A stretch of 64,000 nt of DNA from Leucobacter allii (GTDB taxonomy: Bacteria > Actinomycetota > Actinomycetes > Actinomycetales > Microbacteriaceae), in contig NZ_CP095045.1 of assembly GCF_022919155.1 (NCBI RefSeq), positions 1,116,001-1,180,000 on the forward strand, read 5' to 3'. The notes beneath the pieces are model-generated. The model was not told the origin of the DNA and did no database searches. It was given only the letters and a program-made list of their open reading frames with translations. Of the stretch, positions 33,907 through 44,682 are shown piece by piece. The position numbers and the translations under genes are program-made. Positions within the stretch are counted from its first letter, which is position 1. Each line of letters opens with the position of its first letter.

Positions 33907-34817
33907 TGCTGTACGGCACGACCACCCCCCAGGCGAAGCGCCGGGCGCTCCGCGAACGACTCGCGAGCGGTGAGCTGCTGCGGTTCCCCGGCGCGTTCAA
34001 CCCGCTCTCGGCGCGCCTCATCGAGCGCAAGGGCTTCGACGGCGTCTACATCTCGGGCGCCGTGCTCGCGGCGGACCTCGGACTCCCCGACATCGGGCTC
34101 ACCACGCTCACGGAGGTCGCCGGTCGCGGGGAACAGATCGCGCGCATGACCGAGCTGCCGGCGATCATCGATGCCGACACGGGCTTCGGCGAGCCGATGA
34201 ACGTGGCGCGCACCATCCAGACGCTCGAGAACGCCGGCATCGCCGGTGCCCACATCGAGGATCAGATCAACCCGAAGCGCTGCGGCCATCTCGACGGCAA
34301 GAGCGTCGTGGACGAGGATACGGCCCTCAAGCGGATCCGGGCCGCGGTCGAGGCGCGTCGGGATCCCGACTTCCTCATCATGGCCCGCACCGACATCCGC
34401 GCCACCGAGCCCGGGCCGGGCGGGCTGCGCCTCGCCGTCGATCGCGCCCGTGCGCTCGTCGACGCGGGCGCGGACGCGATCTTCCCCGAGGCCATGCGCA
34501 CCCTCGAGGAGTTCGCGGCGATGCGGGAGGCCGTCGACGTGCCGCTGCTCGCGAACATGACCGAGTTCGGCAAGAGCGAGCTGTTCTCGACGGAACAGCT
34601 CGCCGACATCGGCATGAACATCGTGATCTGGCCGGTGTCGATGCTCCGGATCGCGATGGGGGCGACCGATCGGGCGCTCGACGAGCTGCACGCCGAGGGG
34701 CACCTCGCGGGCAAGCTCGACGAGATGCAGCACCGCGCGGAGCTCTACGACCTCGTCGACTACGAGTCCTACAACCGCTTCGACTCCGGCGTCTTCAACT
34801 TCGAGGTGCGGCGCTGA
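33906..34817 (+). CDS. prpB: Methylisocitrate lyase
   Basis: A 303-residue phosphoenolpyruvate-mutase/isocitrate-lyase family barrel, splitting 2-methylisocitrate into pyruvate and succinate. Signatures are FPGAFNPLSARLIERKGFDG, GLTTLTEV, the metal-binding IIDADTGFGEP, the catalytic EDQINPKRCGHLDGK loop with its cysteine, and IMARTDIRA. Start and stop of prpD share a base (TGATG), so translation is coupled. The C-terminal EMQHRAELYDLVDYESYNRFD is typical. Confidence 0.96.
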   Translation: MLYGTTTPQAKRRALRERLASGELLRFPGAFNPLSARLIERKGFDGVYISGAVLAADLGLPDIGLTTLTEVAGRGEQIARMTELPAIIDADTGFGEPMNVARTIQTLENAGIAGAHIEDQINPKRCGHLDGKSVVDEDTALKRIRAAVEARRDPDFLIMARTDIRATEPGPGGLRLAVDRARALVDAGADAIFPEAMRTLEEFAAMREAVDVPLLANMTEFGKSELFSTEQLADIGMNIVIWPVSMLRIAMGATDRALDELHAEGHLAGKLDEMQHRAELYDLVDYESYNRFDSGVFNFEVRR

Positions 34818-34878
34818 GCGCCGTCGCCCCGCGAGCGGGCGCCGCGCCGCATCCGACCCCACGATTCGAGGAGGAATC

Positions 34879-36003
34879 ATGACCGACATCCACAAGGGCC
34901 TCGCGGGCGTCGTCGTCGACACGACCGCGGTGTCCAAGGTGAACCCCGAGACGAACAGTCTGCTCTACCGGGGCTACCCGGTGCAGGAGCTCGCCGCCAC
35001 GCAGCCGTTCGAAGCGGTGACGCTGCTGCTGTGGCACGGGGAACTGCCGACGGCCGACGAACTCGCGGCGTTCGAGCGGGAGGAGCGCGCGCTCCGGCCG
35101 CTCGACCCGCGCACGCTCGCGCTGCTCGACACGCTCCCCGGCACCGCGCATCCGATGGACGTCGTGCGCACCGTCGTGAGTCAGCTCGGCGCCTGCGACG
35201 ACACGCTGCACGGGCCGGGCGCCTGGACCGACCCCGAACTCGACCTCGCGCGCGCCCGGTACCTCTTCGCGCAGCTGCCCACCGTCGTCGCGGCCGTGCA
35301 GCGCCGCCGTCGCGGCCTCGCCCCGATCCCGCCGCGCGACGACCTCGACTACGCGAGCAATTTCCTGTGGATGACCTTCGGGGAGTTGCCCTCGGCGGCC
35401 GCCGTCGACGTGTTCCGCGTGTCGATGGTGCTCTACGCCGAGCACTCCTTCAACGCGTCGACCTTCACCGCCCGGGTCATCGCCTCGACGACGGCCGATC
35501 TCTACTCCGCCGTCGTCGGCGCCATCGGCGCGCTCAAGGGCCCCCTCCACGGCGGCGCCAACGAGGCCGTCATGCACCTCTTCGACGAGATCGGCAGCGC
35601 CGAGCGGGTGGGGCCGTGGCTCGACCGGGCGCTCGCCGAGAAGCGGAAGATCATGGGCTTCGGGCACCGGGTGTACAAGCGCGGCGACTCGCGCGTGCCG
35701 ACCATGCGCGCGGCCCTCGAGGTGCTGCTCGAGGAGTCTGGGGACACCGGGCTCGCGGAGTTGTACGAGACCCTGGAGCGCGAGTTCGTCGCGCGTAAGG
35801 GCATCTATCCGAACCTCGACTACCCCTCGGGACCGGCGTACCGCCTGCTCGGCTTCGACACGGAGATCTTCACGCCCCTCTTCGTCGCCGCGCGGGTGAC
35901 GGGGTGGACGGCCCACATCATGGAGCAGGCGGCCGCGAACGCGCTCATCAGGCCCCTCTCGGCGTACGACGGCCCCGAGGAGCGGCACGTGCCGCAGGGC
36001 TGA
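34879..36003 (+). CDS. prpC: 2-methylcitrate synthase
   Basis: 374 residues of the citrate synthase family, condensing propionyl-CoA and oxaloacetate. It has the opening GLAGVVVDTTAVSKV, the oxaloacetate-binding EHSFNASTFTARV, HGGANEAVMHLFDEIG, the catalytic GFGHRVYKRGDSRVP and the late DYPSGPAYRLLGFDTE. The last motif and the length separate it from the 432-residue citrate synthase at 46278. GAGGAGG precedes ATG 34879. A perfect palindrome GCGGCACGTGCCGC lies at 35982-35995, just before the stop, and can also pair with GCGGCAC at 36006-36012. Confidence 0.95.
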   Translation: MTDIHKGLAGVVVDTTAVSKVNPETNSLLYRGYPVQELAATQPFEAVTLLLWHGELPTADELAAFEREERALRPLDPRTLALLDTLPGTAHPMDVVRTVVSQLGACDDTLHGPGAWTDPELDLARARYLFAQLPTVVAAVQRRRRGLAPIPPRDDLDYASNFLWMTFGELPSAAAVDVFRVSMVLYAEHSFNASTFTARVIASTTADLYSAVVGAIGALKGPLHGGANEAVMHLFDEIGSAERVGPWLDRALAEKRKIMGFGHRVYKRGDSRVPTMRAALEVLLEESGDTGLAELYETLEREFVARKGIYPNLDYPSGPAYRLLGFDTEIFTPLFVAARVTGWTAHIMEQAAANALIRPLSAYDGPEERHVPQG

Positions 36004-36102
36004 ATGCGGCACATGCCGTGAGGTGCGTCGGCCCGCCCCGCGGAGCCGCAGTGGCCCGCGCCGCCAGGGTGCGTCAGAACGTCGGCGTGAGATGCTGGGA
36101 GC

Positions 36103-36525
36103 ATGGATCTCGAGGTGACGCGCGCCCTGCGCATCCCCGGCGCCGAACTGTCGTGGCGCTTCTCCCGCGCCTCGGGGCCGGGCGGGCAGCACGTGAACAC
36201 CTCGGACAGCCGCGTCGAGCTGAGCTGGGACGTCGCCGCCTCGGGGGCGCTGAGCGAGGCCCAGCGCGCCCGACTCCTCGCGCGCCTGGCGCCCCGGCTC
36301 GCGGCGGGCACGCTCACGGTCGCCGCCTCCGAGCGCCGTTCGCAGCTGCGCAACCGCGAGGCGGCGCGCGCCCGGCTCGCGGCGCTCGTGCGGGAGGGGC
36401 TCGCCCCCGACGCCGCTCCGCGACGCGCGACGCGGCCCGGCCGGGGCGCAGTGCGACGCCGACTGGAGGCGAAGGCGCGGCGCTCGGACACGAAGCGGTT
36501 GCGACGCCGGCCGCCCGGCGAGTAG
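36103..36525 (+). CDS. arfB: ArfB-type peptidyl-tRNA hydrolase
   Basis: A 140-residue ribosome-rescue factor releasing peptides from stalled, non-stop ribosomes. The GGQ catalytic motif is at residues 27-29 in RASGPGGQHVNTSDSRVEL. The C-terminal tail is highly basic (RPGRGAVRRRLEAKARRSDTKR), fitting insertion into the empty mRNA channel. A GATGCT sequence 6 bases before the ATG follows the leaderless pattern of the window. It is a single-gene unit between prpC and the enoyl-CoA hydratase. Confidence 0.93.
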   Translation: MDLEVTRALRIPGAELSWRFSRASGPGGQHVNTSDSRVELSWDVAASGALSEAQRARLLARLAPRLAAGTLTVAASERRSQLRNREAARARLAALVREGLAPDAAPRRATRPGRGAVRRRLEAKARRSDTKRLRRRPPGE

Positions 36526-36598
36526 GCCTCGGGCACCGCGCGCCGGGTAGCGTAGGGAGGGGCGCCCGGGGCGGCGCCGCACGAGGAAGGACTACCCG

Positions 36599-37375
36599 AT
36601 GGACGCATACACCTGCATCATCGCCGAGACGCGCGGACGCGTCGCGACGATCACGCTCAACCGGCCCGAGGCCCTCAACGCGCTCAACGGCGCGCTCGTG
36701 CGCGAGCTCATCGACGCGGCGACGGGATTCGACGCCGACCCGGGGATCGGCGCAATCGTGATCACCGGATCGGCGAAGGCCTTCGCCGCGGGCGCGGACA
36801 TCAAGGAGATGGCCGAGCACGGCTACGCCGAGATGCTTCTCGGCGGGCCCTTCCCGGGATGGGTCGGATTCGAGCGCCTGCGCACCCCGATCATCGCCGC
36901 CGTGTCGGGCTTCGCCCTCGGCGGCGGATGCGAACTCGCGATGATGTGCGACATCATCCTCGCCGCCGACACGGCGAAGTTCGGCCAGCCGGAGATCACC
37001 CTCGGCATCCTGCCCGGCTTCGGGGGATCGCAGCGGCTGCCGCGCGCCATCGGCAAGTACAAGGCCGCCGAGATGATCCTCACCGGCCGCATGATGGGCG
37101 CCGAGGAGGCCGAGCGCGCCGGTCTCGTCTCCCGGATCGTGCCGGCGGACGAGCTCCTCGCGGAGGCCGCCGCGCTCGCCGAGACCATCGCCTCGAAGTC
37201 CCTGCCCGCCGTCATCGCGGCGAAGGACGCGCTGCAGGCCGCGCAGGAGATGCCGCTCGCGGAGGGGCTGCGCTTCGAACGCCAGGCCTTCGCCGCCGCC
37301 TTCGCCACGGAGGATCAGAAGGAGGGGATGCGCGCCTTCGCCGAGAAGCGCGCACCCGAGTTCCGCCACCGCTGA
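36599..37375 (+). CDS. Enoyl-CoA hydratase
   Basis: A 258-residue crotonase-family enzyme. [15 protein letters not shown] forms part of the oxyanion hole, [19 protein letters not shown] carries the first catalytic glutamate region, and the [22 protein letters not shown] motif carries the second. It is close to short-chain enoyl-CoA hydratases (EchA8/crotonase type) adding water to trans-2-enoyl-CoA. GAGGAAGGA and a TAGCGT box (36548-36553) lie upstream, giving a leader of about 40 bases. It is monocistronic. Confidence 0.93.
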   Translation: MDAYTCIIAETRGRVATITLNRPEALNALNGALVRELIDAATGFDADPGIGAIVITGSAKAFAAGADIKEMAEHGYAEMLLGGPFPGWVGFERLRTPIIAAVSGFALGGGCELAMMCDIILAADTAKFGQPEITLGILPGFGGSQRLPRAIGKYKAAEMILTGRMMGAEEAERAGLVSRIVPADELLAEAAALAETIASKSLPAVIAAKDALQAAQEMPLAEGLRFERQAFAAAFATEDQKEGMRAFAEKRAPEFRHR

Positions 37376-37448
37376 GGGCGCGCGTCAGGCGGGGCCCGTC
37401 CGGAGTGCCAGAATAGGAGGCATTCGTGCGTCTGACGGAGGGAAGTCG

Positions 37449-38522
37449 ATGAGCTATTCGGTAGCCGTGGCCGGAGCCAGCGGATACGCGGGCGGTGAAC
37501 TGCTGCGCCTGCTCGCGGCCCACCCCGAGTTCGAGATCCGCACCGTCACGGGGCACTCGAGCGCCGGGCAGCCCCTCGTCGCCGCGCAGCCCCACCTGCG
37601 CGGACTCGGCCACCTGACGCTGCAGGAGACGACGCCCGAAGTGCTCGACGGCCACGACGCGGTGTTCTTCGCCCTGCCCCACGGCGCCTCGGGCGCGCTC
37701 ACCGCCGAGCTGCGCGACGTGCGCCTCGCCGTCGACTGCGGCGCCGATCACCGGCTCGCGAGCGCGGCCGACTGGGCCGCGTTCTACGGCGGGGAGCACC
37801 ACGAGCCCTGGAGCTACGGCGTGCCCGAGCTGCTCGTCGGCGCCGGCAGCGCTGCCGGCGTCGGAGCCGGCGGGCGCAAGCAGCGCGAGGAGCTCGTCGG
37901 TGCGACGCGCATCGCCGCGCCCGGATGCAACGCCTCGACCGTGGCGCTCTCCCTCGCCCCGGGCGTGGCCGCCGGGGTCATCGAGTCCGACGACCTCGTC
38001 TCGGTGCTCGCCGTCGGACCCTCCGGCGCCGGCAAGGCGGCGAAGACCCATCTCCTCGGCGCGGAGCTCATGGGCTCCGCGAACCCGTACGCGGTCGGCG
38101 GCGGCCATCGCCACATCCCCGAGATCCAGCAGGCGCTCCGCGGCGCGGGGGCCGCGGACCCGCGGATCAGCTTCACGCCCGTGCTCGTGCCGATGAGTCG
38201 CGGGATCCTCGCGACCTCCTCCGCCCGGCTCGTCCCTGGGACGAGCGCGGCCGAGGTGCGCGCCGCGTGGGAGGCCGCGTACGGCGAGGAGCGCTTCGTC
38301 CAGCTCCTCCCGGAGGGGACCTTCCCGCGCACCGCCGACACCCTCGGAGCGAACACCTGCCTCATGGGGCTCGCCGTCGACGAGGCGGCCGGCCGCGTCG
38401 TCGTGGTCGCCGCCCTCGACAACCTCGCCAAGGGCACCGCCGGAGCCGCGATCCAGTCCGCGAACATCGCCCTCGGCCTCCCGGAATCGACCGGGCTCAC
38501 CACGAATGGAGTCGCACCGTGA
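37449..38522 (+). CDS. argC: N-acetyl-gamma-glutamyl-phosphate reductase
   Basis: A 357-residue NADPH enzyme of arginine synthesis. [23 protein letters not shown] is the Rossmann dinucleotide site, [13 protein letters not shown] holds the catalytic cysteine, and [11 protein letters not shown] with [12 protein letters not shown] follow as family motifs. A short insert ([18 protein letters not shown]) near residue 135 is extra. GGAGGGAAG lies before ATG 37449. It starts argC-argJ-argB and overlaps argJ by four bases. Confidence 0.96.
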   Translation: MSYSVAVAGASGYAGGELLRLLAAHPEFEIRTVTGHSSAGQPLVAAQPHLRGLGHLTLQETTPEVLDGHDAVFFALPHGASGALTAELRDVRLAVDCGADHRLASAADWAAFYGGEHHEPWSYGVPELLVGAGSAAGVGAGGRKQREELVGATRIAAPGCNASTVALSLAPGVAAGVIESDDLVSVLAVGPSGAGKAAKTHLLGAELMGSANPYAVGGGHRHIPEIQQALRGAGAADPRISFTPVLVPMSRGILATSSARLVPGTSAAEVRAAWEAAYGEERFVQLLPEGTFPRTADTLGANTCLMGLAVDEAAGRVVVVAALDNLAKGTAGAAIQSANIALGLPESTGLTTNGVAP

Positions 38523-39676
38523 CCGTCACCATCCCGCAGGGCTTCCGCTCGGCCGGCATCGCCGTCGGGCTCAAGAGCACCGGCAAGCCCGACCTCGCGC
38601 TCGTCGTCAACGACGGTCCGGCCCCGGCGAGCGCCGTCGTCTTCACGAGCAACCGCGCGCAGGCGAACCCGATCCTGTGGAGCCGTCGCGTCGTCGCGCA
38701 GGGGACCGCCCGAGCCGTGGTGCTGAACTCCGGCGGTGCGAACTGCTTCACCGGAGACTTCGGCTACGACACGAGCCGGCTCACCGCCGAGGCGGTCGCC
38801 GCGGCGATCGGGGAGCCGGACGCCGAGCGGATCCTCGTGTGCTCCACCGGGCTGATCGGCACCGGGGATCAGGCGTTCCGCGACAAGATCGTCGGCAACG
38901 TCCCCGCGCTCGCCGCCGCGCTCTCCGCCGAGGACGTCACCGCGCCCGCCGCGATCCTCACCACCGACTCCGTCGAGAAGACCGCGGTGCGCCGCGGCGA
39001 CGGCTGGACGATCGGCGCGATGGCGAAGGGGGCGGGGATGCTCGCCCCCGGACTCGCCACGATGCTCGTGGTCATCACGACGGACGCGGTGCTGAGCGAC
39101 GCGGCCCTCGACCGCGCACTGCGGGGCGCGACCGGGGCGAGTTTCGACCGGCTCGACTCCGACGGCTGCATGTCGACGAACGACCAGGTGACGCTCCTCG
39201 CGAGCGGCGCCTCCGGCGTCGCGCCCGAGGAGGCCGCGTTCGCGGCGGCCCTCGCGGAGGTGTGCGACGAGCTGGCAGGCAAGCTGCAGGCCGACGCCGA
39301 GGGCGCGAGCCACGATATCGACATCGAGGTGCGGGGCGCGCGCAGCACGGCGGAGGCCGTCGAGGTGGGCCGATCCGTCGCCCGCAACAACCTCTTCAAG
39401 GCCGCCATCTTCGGCAACGACCCCAACTGGGGGCGGGTGCTCGCCGCGATCGGCACGACGAGCGCGGAGTTCGACCCCTACGCCGTCGACGTCGCCTTCA
39501 ACGGCGTGCGGCTCTGCCACGCCGGCGCCCCCGACCGCCCGGTCGAGGAGTGCGATCTCGCGCCCCGGCGCACGCACGTCGAGATCGACCTCTTCGCGGG
39601 CGAGGCGACCGCCACGATCCGCACGAACGATCTCACGCACGACTACGTGCACGAGAACAGCGCCTACTCGAGCTGA
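38519..39676 (+). CDS. argJ: Glutamate N-acetyltransferase/acetylglutamate synthase
   Basis: A 385-residue bifunctional enzyme that recycles the acetyl group in arginine synthesis. It is made as a precursor that cuts itself at an Ala-Thr bond, here in [14 protein letters not shown], giving alpha and beta chains with threonine as nucleophile. [33 protein letters not shown] and [23 protein letters not shown] [18 protein letters not shown] are conserved. The C-terminus [12 protein letters not shown] is canonical. GTG 38519 overlaps argC. Confidence 0.96.
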   Translation: MTVTIPQGFRSAGIAVGLKSTGKPDLALVVNDGPAPASAVVFTSNRAQANPILWSRRVVAQGTARAVVLNSGGANCFTGDFGYDTSRLTAEAVAAAIGEPDAERILVCSTGLIGTGDQAFRDKIVGNVPALAAALSAEDVTAPAAILTTDSVEKTAVRRGDGWTIGAMAKGAGMLAPGLATMLVVITTDAVLSDAALDRALRGATGASFDRLDSDGCMSTNDQVTLLASGASGVAPEEAAFAAALAEVCDELAGKLQADAEGASHDIDIEVRGARSTAEAVEVGRSVARNNLFKAAIFGNDPNWGRVLAAIGTTSAEFDPYAVDVAFNGVRLCHAGAPDRPVEECDLAPRRTHVEIDLFAGEATATIRTNDLTHDYVHENSAYSS

Positions 39677-39692
39677 CGGGAGACGGGACGCC

Positions 39693-40595
39693 ATGACGAA
39701 CACGACCACCGCGCTCGACCACGAGCGCGCGGCCGCGAAGGCCGAGGTCCTCATCGAGTCGCTGCCGTGGCTGAAGAAGTTCCGCGACGCGGTGATGGTC
39801 ATCAAGTTCGGCGGCAACGCGATGGTCGACGAGGCGCTGCTGCGCGCCTTCGCGGAGGACATCGTGTACCTCAGGCACACGGGCATCCGGCCCGTCGTCG
39901 TGCACGGCGGCGGACCGCAGATCAACGCGATGCTCGCGCGGCTCGGCATCGAGAGCGCCTTCCGCGGCGGCTACCGCGTCACCACGCCGGAGACCATGGA
40001 CGTCGTGCGCATGGTGCTCACCGGCAAGGTGAATCCCGAGCTCGTCGACGAGATCAACGCGCACGGCCCCCTCGCCGCCGGCACCACGGGCGAGGACGCG
40101 GGGCTGTTCGTCGGACGGCGACGGCCCCCGCTGGAGGTCGACGGCGAGCTCGTGGATCTCGGCCTCGTCGGGGACGTCGTCGACGTGCGGGTGCAGCCGG
40201 TGCTGGCGCTGCTGGACGCCGGGCTCATCCCCGTGGTCTCCTCGATCGCCCCCGACATGGATCGCCCGGGGGACTCGCTCAACGTGAACGCCGACGCCGC
40301 CGCGGCCGCGCTGGCGGCCGCCCTCGGCGCCGAGAAGCTCGTGATCCTCACGGACGTCGCCGGGCTCTACGCGGACTGGCCGGATCGGGAGTCCCTGGTC
40401 TCCTCGATCACGGCGACGGAGCTCGAGGAGCTGCTGCCGAGCCTCGAGTCCGGCATGATCCCGAAGATGCGCGCCTGCCTCGACGCCGTGCGCGGCGGGG
40501 TCTCGAAGGCGGCGATCATCGACGGCCGCGAGCCCCACTCGGTGCTGCTGGAGATCTTCACCGAGCGCGGGATCGGCACCGAGGTCACCCCCTAG
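39693..40595 (+). CDS. argB: Acetylglutamate kinase
   Basis: A 300-residue amino-acid kinase, the second step of the acetylated arginine route. [14 protein letters not shown] and [14 protein letters not shown] are the ATP and substrate loops, and [15 protein letters not shown] lies near the nucleotide site. [26 protein letters not shown] is the C-domain signature. The N-terminal helix ([20 protein letters not shown]) is of the type linked to arginine feedback control. argD, argF and argR do not follow, so the pathway is completed elsewhere. Confidence 0.97.
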   Translation: MTNTTTALDHERAAAKAEVLIESLPWLKKFRDAVMVIKFGGNAMVDEALLRAFAEDIVYLRHTGIRPVVVHGGGPQINAMLARLGIESAFRGGYRVTTPETMDVVRMVLTGKVNPELVDEINAHGPLAAGTTGEDAGLFVGRRRPPLEVDGELVDLGLVGDVVDVRVQPVLALLDAGLIPVVSSIAPDMDRPGDSLNVNADAAAAALAAALGAEKLVILTDVAGLYADWPDRESLVSSITATELEELLPSLESGMIPKMRACLDAVRGGVSKAAIIDGREPHSVLLEIFTERGIGTEVTP

Positions 40596-40625
40596 GGGTC
40601 GGGGAACCGGGCCGGCGGGCGCGCG

Positions 40626-41171
40626 ATGACGGGGGTCGGGATCCTCCAGGGCGCCGCGCTCGGCCTGTACGCGGCTGCGGGGGCCGCGCTCGCCGTCGCG
40701 GACGTCCGCGCACGGCGGATCCCCGACCGCATCCTGCTGCCCGCGCTCGCCGCGGTGCTGCTCCTGCTCGCGGCGGCCGTCGCCGCCGGCGCGTGGTCGG
40801 GGGAGCCGGAGCGCTCCTTCGCGGCGTGGGGCGCCGCCGTGCTCGGCCGGACGCTCGGCGGCGCGGCCGCGGGCTTCGCCGCGCTGCTCGCAGCCGCGCT
40901 GCTCGGCGGCGGCTCGGGCACGATCGGCGGCTCGGGCCCGATCGGCGGCGGCGACGTGAAGCTCGCGGCGCTCGTCGGCGCGGTGCTCGGGCACTTCGGC
41001 GGCTGGCCGGCGCTCGGGGCCGGTTTCGCGCTCGGCTGCGGGATCGCGGCGGTGTGGGCGCTGCCCGGGATCCTGCGCGGGCGCCGCTCCGCCACGATCC
41101 CCTTCGCCCCCTGCCTGCTCCTCGGCAGCTGGATCGCGCTCGCCTTCGCCCTGCTCGGCGGGCGCGGCTGA
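40626..41171 (+). CDS. A24-type prepilin peptidase
   Basis: 181 residues, nearly all hydrophobic, with about six membrane helices. The two catalytic aspartates of the A24 family are visible: DVRARRIPD in the first loop and GGGDVKLAALVGAVLG later. The N-terminal methylase domain of full prepilin peptidases is absent, as in actinobacterial TadV-like forms. It would process type IV or Tad pilins, but no pilus genes lie nearby. It follows argB by 30 bases. Two stretches of glycine repeats (GGGSGTIGGSGPIGGG) precede the second aspartate. Confidence 0.85.
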   Translation: MTGVGILQGAALGLYAAAGAALAVADVRARRIPDRILLPALAAVLLLLAAAVAAGAWSGEPERSFAAWGAAVLGRTLGGAAAGFAALLAAALLGGGSGTIGGSGPIGGGDVKLAALVGAVLGHFGGWPALGAGFALGCGIAAVWALPGILRGRRSATIPFAPCLLLGSWIALAFALLGGRG

Positions 41172-41265
41172 GCCGGCGCGCAGCCCGCCCCCGTCCGTAT
41201 CCCCGTCCGCGGCACCGTCACGAAGCCGTCACACGACGGGGTGGTCTCCGTGCATCTTCGCTCGT

Positions 41266-41271
41266 TACGCT
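41266..41271 (+). promoter_or_regulatory. -10 box for the HAD mutase
   Basis: TACGCT, then GGGCGT, then GTG at 41278. The 6-base gap again predicts a leaderless transcript. Confidence 0.5.
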
Positions 41272-41277
41272 GGGCGT

Positions 41278-42027
41278 GTGCCGACTGCAGAACCGCGACC
41301 CCAGCACCCCCTGACCGCCCCCGCCTGGACGGACGTCGACGTCGTGCTCTTCGACCTCGACGGCGTCATCACGCCCACCGTCGAGCTGCATCGCCGGGCC
41401 TGGGCGGAGACGTTCGACGAGCTCTTCGCGGGACTCGCGCTCCCGCCCTACCGCGAGGAGGAGTACTTCGCGTCCCTCGACGGTCGCAGCCGCTTCGCCG
41501 GCGTGCGGAGCCTGCTCGAGTCGCGCGGCGTCTCGCTGCCCGAGGGCGCCGCGGACGATCACGGCCTCACGAGCGTGATCGGGATCGGCAACCGCAAGAA
41601 CGCGGCGTTCACCCGCGTGCTCTCCCGCGACGGCATCGCCCCGTACCCGGGTTCGCTCCGCCTGCTCGACCGGCTCGCGGAGCTCGGCGTGCCGCTCGGC
41701 CTCGTCTCGTCCTCGCGCAACGCCCTGCCGGTGCTGCGCGCCGCGGGGCTCGAGGAGCGCTTCACGGTGGTCGTCGACGGCGTCACGGCGGAACGCGAGG
41801 GGCTCCCGGGGAAGCCCGCACCCGACACCTTCCTGCGCGCGGCCGCCGCGCTCGGCTCCCCGCCCGCGCGCGCCGCCGTGTTCGAGGACGCGGAATCCGG
41901 CACGGCCGCCGCCCGCGCCGGCGGCTTCGGCCTCGTCGTCGGGGTGGATCGCGGCGCCGGGCGCGCCGCCCTCATCGCCGCGGGCGCCGACACCGTCGTC
42001 GACGATCTCGAGGAGATGCTGCCGTGA
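41278..42027 (+). CDS. Beta-phosphoglucomutase-like HAD hydrolase
   Basis: 249 residues of the HAD superfamily. Motif I FDLDGVITP has Asp26 and Asp28, as required for phosphomutases. LVSSSRNALPVL is motif II, GLPGKPAPDTFLRAA carries the motif III lysine, and AVFEDAESGTAAARAGGFG is motif IV. Neighbouring GH65 phosphorylase yields beta-glucose 1-phosphate, the substrate of beta-phosphoglucomutase, and the two genes overlap by four bases, so this role is likely. Confidence 0.9.
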   Translation: MPTAEPRPQHPLTAPAWTDVDVVLFDLDGVITPTVELHRRAWAETFDELFAGLALPPYREEEYFASLDGRSRFAGVRSLLESRGVSLPEGAADDHGLTSVIGIGNRKNAAFTRVLSRDGIAPYPGSLRLLDRLAELGVPLGLVSSSRNALPVLRAAGLEERFTVVVDGVTAEREGLPGKPAPDTFLRAAAALGSPPARAAVFEDAESGTAAARAGGFGLVVGVDRGAGRAALIAAGADTVVDDLEEMLP

Positions 42028-44582
42028 CGCCGTTCGACCGCGCGGGTGCCGCCGGCGCCGAGCCGGAGACCGAGAGCCGGCGCGAGTTCGGGGAGGACCC
42101 CTGGCGGCTCGTCGTCGACGGCATCGATCCCGCGCTCGCGGGACAGGACGAAACGCTCTTCTCCCTCGGCAACGGCTACCTCGGCATGCGCGGCAACCAC
42201 GAGGAGGGGCTGCCCCTCGGCAGCCACGGCACTTTCGTGAACGGCGTGCACGAGACCTGGCCGATCCACCACGCGGAGGGCGCCTACGGGCTCGCCGAGC
42301 ACGGGCAGACGATCGTGAACGTCCCCGACGCGAAGACCGTCAGGATCTACGTCGACGACGAGCGGCTGAACCTCGCCTCCTCCGACATCTCGGAGGTGCG
42401 CCGCACGCTCGATCTGCGCGCCGGCACCCTCGAGCGCACGCTGCTGTGGTTGACGCCGACCGGCAAGCGGGTGCGCGTGGAGACCCGCCGCATGGTCTCC
42501 TTCGCATCGCGCCACCTCGCGACCCTGGAGATGGCGGTGACCGTGCTCGACGCCGACGCGGAGCTCACCCTCAGCAGCCTCGTCGTCAATCGGCAGGACC
42601 TCGGCCGGGTGCACACGGAGACGCCCGGCGCCGATCAGGGCCCCGGACTCACCGGCGCCGCGGACCCCCGTAAGAGCGAGCAGCTCACGGAGCGGATCCT
42701 CGATCCCGGACCGACGCTCCACGACGGCGCGCGCAGCGTGCTCAGCTACCGGGTCCACGACTCGGGCTGGGGGCTCGGCGTCGGCGTCGACCACGACTTC
42801 GACGGCGGGGACGGCTGGCGCCGCCGCGTGGAGACCTCGCCGGACCGCGTGCGCCACATGTTCCAGGGCGTCGCCGCGCGCGGGCGCACCGTGCGGCTGC
42901 GCAAGACGGTCGCCTACCACTCCTCGGCGACCGCCGGGCTCAGCGAGGTCATCGATCGCTGCGTGCACACGCTCGAGTCCGTCGCAGCCGAGCCCGCGGA
43001 GGCGCGGTGGACGGCGCAGCGGCGCTTCCTCGACGCGTTCTGGGAGCGCAGCGACGTCCGCGTCGAGGCCGAGGCCGGCGTGCAGCAGGCGATCCGCTGG
43101 GCGCTCTTCCAACTGGCGCAGGCCTCGGCGCGCGCCGACGGCCGCGGCATCCCCGCGAAAGGCGTCACCGGTTCGGGCTACAGCGGGCACTACTTCTGGG
43201 ACTCCGAGATCTACGTGCTCCCCTTCCTCACCTACACCTCGCCGTTCTGGGCGCGCAACGCGCTCCGCGCGCGGGAGGGCATGCTCCCGAAGGCGCGCCT
43301 GCGCGCGGCCACGCTGAGCGAGGACGGGGCGCTCTTCCCCTGGCGCACGATCAACGGCGAGGAGGCGAGCGCCTACTACGCCGCGGGCACGGCCGCGTAC
43401 CACATCAACGCCGACATCAGCTACGCCCTCGCCCGCTACGTCGGGGCGACCGGGGACCTCGCCTTCCTCGTCCAGGGCGCCTGCGACATCCCGGTCGAGA
43501 CCGCGAGGCTCTGGGCCAGCCTCGGGTTCTGGAACACCGACGCCGACGGCGAGCGCCGCTTCCACATCCACGGCGTGACCGGCCCGGATGAGTACACGAC
43601 GGTCGTGAACGACAACCTCTTCACCAACGTCATGGCGCGCTTCAACCTGCGCTTCGCGGTGGAGGTGGTGCGGCGGCTCGAACGCGAGGCCCCCGGGGCC
43701 CACGCCGAGCTCGTCGCCCGCGTCGGACTGCGGCCGGACGAGGCCGATGCGTGGGAGGCCGCCGCCGACGGCATGAGCATCCCATTCTCCGAGGAGCTCG
43801 GGATCCATCCGCAGGACGCCCACTTCCTTGAGCGGGAGGTGTGGGATCTCGCGGCGACCCCGCCCGAGCAGAAGCCGCTGCTGCTGCACTTCCACCCCCT
43901 CGTCATCTACCGCTTCCAGGTGCTCAAGCAGGCGGACGTGGTGCTCGCGCTGCTGCTCGCGAGCGACGAGTTCGGCCGCGAGGCGAAGCGCCGGGACTTC
44001 GAGTACTACGACGCCCTCACCACGGGGGACTCCACGCTCTCGGCCGTCGTGCAGTCCATCGTCGCCGCGGAGGTCGGCTACCGCGAGCTCGCCTACCGCT
44101 ACTTCGACCACGCGCTGCGCGTCGACCTCGACGACCTGCACCGCAACTCGTCCGACGGCGTGCACATCGCCTCGGCCGGCGGGGTGTGGATGACCCTCGT
44201 CCAGGGCTTCGCGGGGATGCGCGACGCGGGCAGGCGGCTCAGCTTCGACCCCCGGCTCCCCGCGCACTGGGGTCGCCTGGAGTTCCCGCTCGCCTGGCGC
44301 GGGCAGCGACTGCTCGTGACCCTCGAACCGCAGCGCATCCGCTTCGCGCTGGAGGAGGGGGAGGAGCCCGTGGCGCTCAGCGTGCGCGGCGAAGCCGTCG
44401 AGGTGCGCGCCGGTCGGCCCGTCGAGGTGCCGCTCGCCGACCAGGGGCCCGAGCTCGGGCCGTTCTCGGGGCTCTCCGCAGGCATCCTGCCGCGGGAGGG
44501 CGACACCGGGGCCATCCCGCTGGCCTACGGGGAGGTGCCGGTCGTCACCACCTCGATCCCCACCCGCGCGCCCCTCGGCTGA
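42024..44582 (+). CDS. Glycoside hydrolase family 65 phosphorylase
   Basis: 852 residues. The N-terminal beta-sandwich ([20 protein letters not shown], then [16 protein letters not shown]) precedes the (alpha/alpha)6 barrel. The catalytic acid is Glu523 in [30 protein letters not shown] and the phosphate-binding [14 protein letters not shown] are GH65 hallmarks. Such enzymes split maltose, trehalose, kojibiose or nigerose with phosphate; the substrate cannot be read from the sequence. GTG 42024 overlaps the mutase gene, forming a disaccharide-use pair without a transporter nearby. Confidence 0.93.
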   Translation: MTPFDRAGAAGAEPETESRREFGEDPWRLVVDGIDPALAGQDETLFSLGNGYLGMRGNHEEGLPLGSHGTFVNGVHETWPIHHAEGAYGLAEHGQTIVNVPDAKTVRIYVDDERLNLASSDISEVRRTLDLRAGTLERTLLWLTPTGKRVRVETRRMVSFASRHLATLEMAVTVLDADAELTLSSLVVNRQDLGRVHTETPGADQGPGLTGAADPRKSEQLTERILDPGPTLHDGARSVLSYRVHDSGWGLGVGVDHDFDGGDGWRRRVETSPDRVRHMFQGVAARGRTVRLRKTVAYHSSATAGLSEVIDRCVHTLESVAAEPAEARWTAQRRFLDAFWERSDVRVEAEAGVQQAIRWALFQLAQASARADGRGIPAKGVTGSGYSGHYFWDSEIYVLPFLTYTSPFWARNALRAREGMLPKARLRAATLSEDGALFPWRTINGEEASAYYAAGTAAYHINADISYALARYVGATGDLAFLVQGACDIPVETARLWASLGFWNTDADGERRFHIHGVTGPDEYTTVVNDNLFTNVMARFNLRFAVEVVRRLEREAPGAHAELVARVGLRPDEADAWEAAADGMSIPFSEELGIHPQDAHFLEREVWDLAATPPEQKPLLLHFHPLVIYRFQVLKQADVVLALLLASDEFGREAKRRDFEYYDALTTGDSTLSAVVQSIVAAEVGYRELAYRYFDHALRVDLDDLHRNSSDGVHIASAGGVWMTLVQGFAGMRDAGRRLSFDPRLPAHWGRLEFPLAWRGQRLLVTLEPQRIRFALEEGEEPVALSVRGEAVEVRAGRPVEVPLADQGPELGPFSGLSAGILPREGDTGAIPLAYGEVPVVTTSIPTRAPLG

Positions 44583-44629
44583 ACGCGGGCGCGCGCGGCG
44601 GGCGGCGCGGGGCCGACGCGCGCTGCGCG

Positions 44630-44635
44630 TAGAAT
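44630..44635 (+). promoter_or_regulatory. -10 box for fdxA
   Basis: TAGAAT, 47 bases upstream of the ferredoxin start; a leader with an AAGGCAGGA ribosome-binding site follows. Confidence 0.4.
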
Positions 44636-44682
44636 GGGCGGGTCGGGACCGCCCGACCGGCTCCGAGTGGAAGGCAGGAATC

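Noticed and set aside
37405..37436. GAATAGGAGGCATTC upstream of argC as an arginine-repressor box
   Set aside because: The half-sites are too far apart compared with the usual ArgR box, and no second copy is seen.
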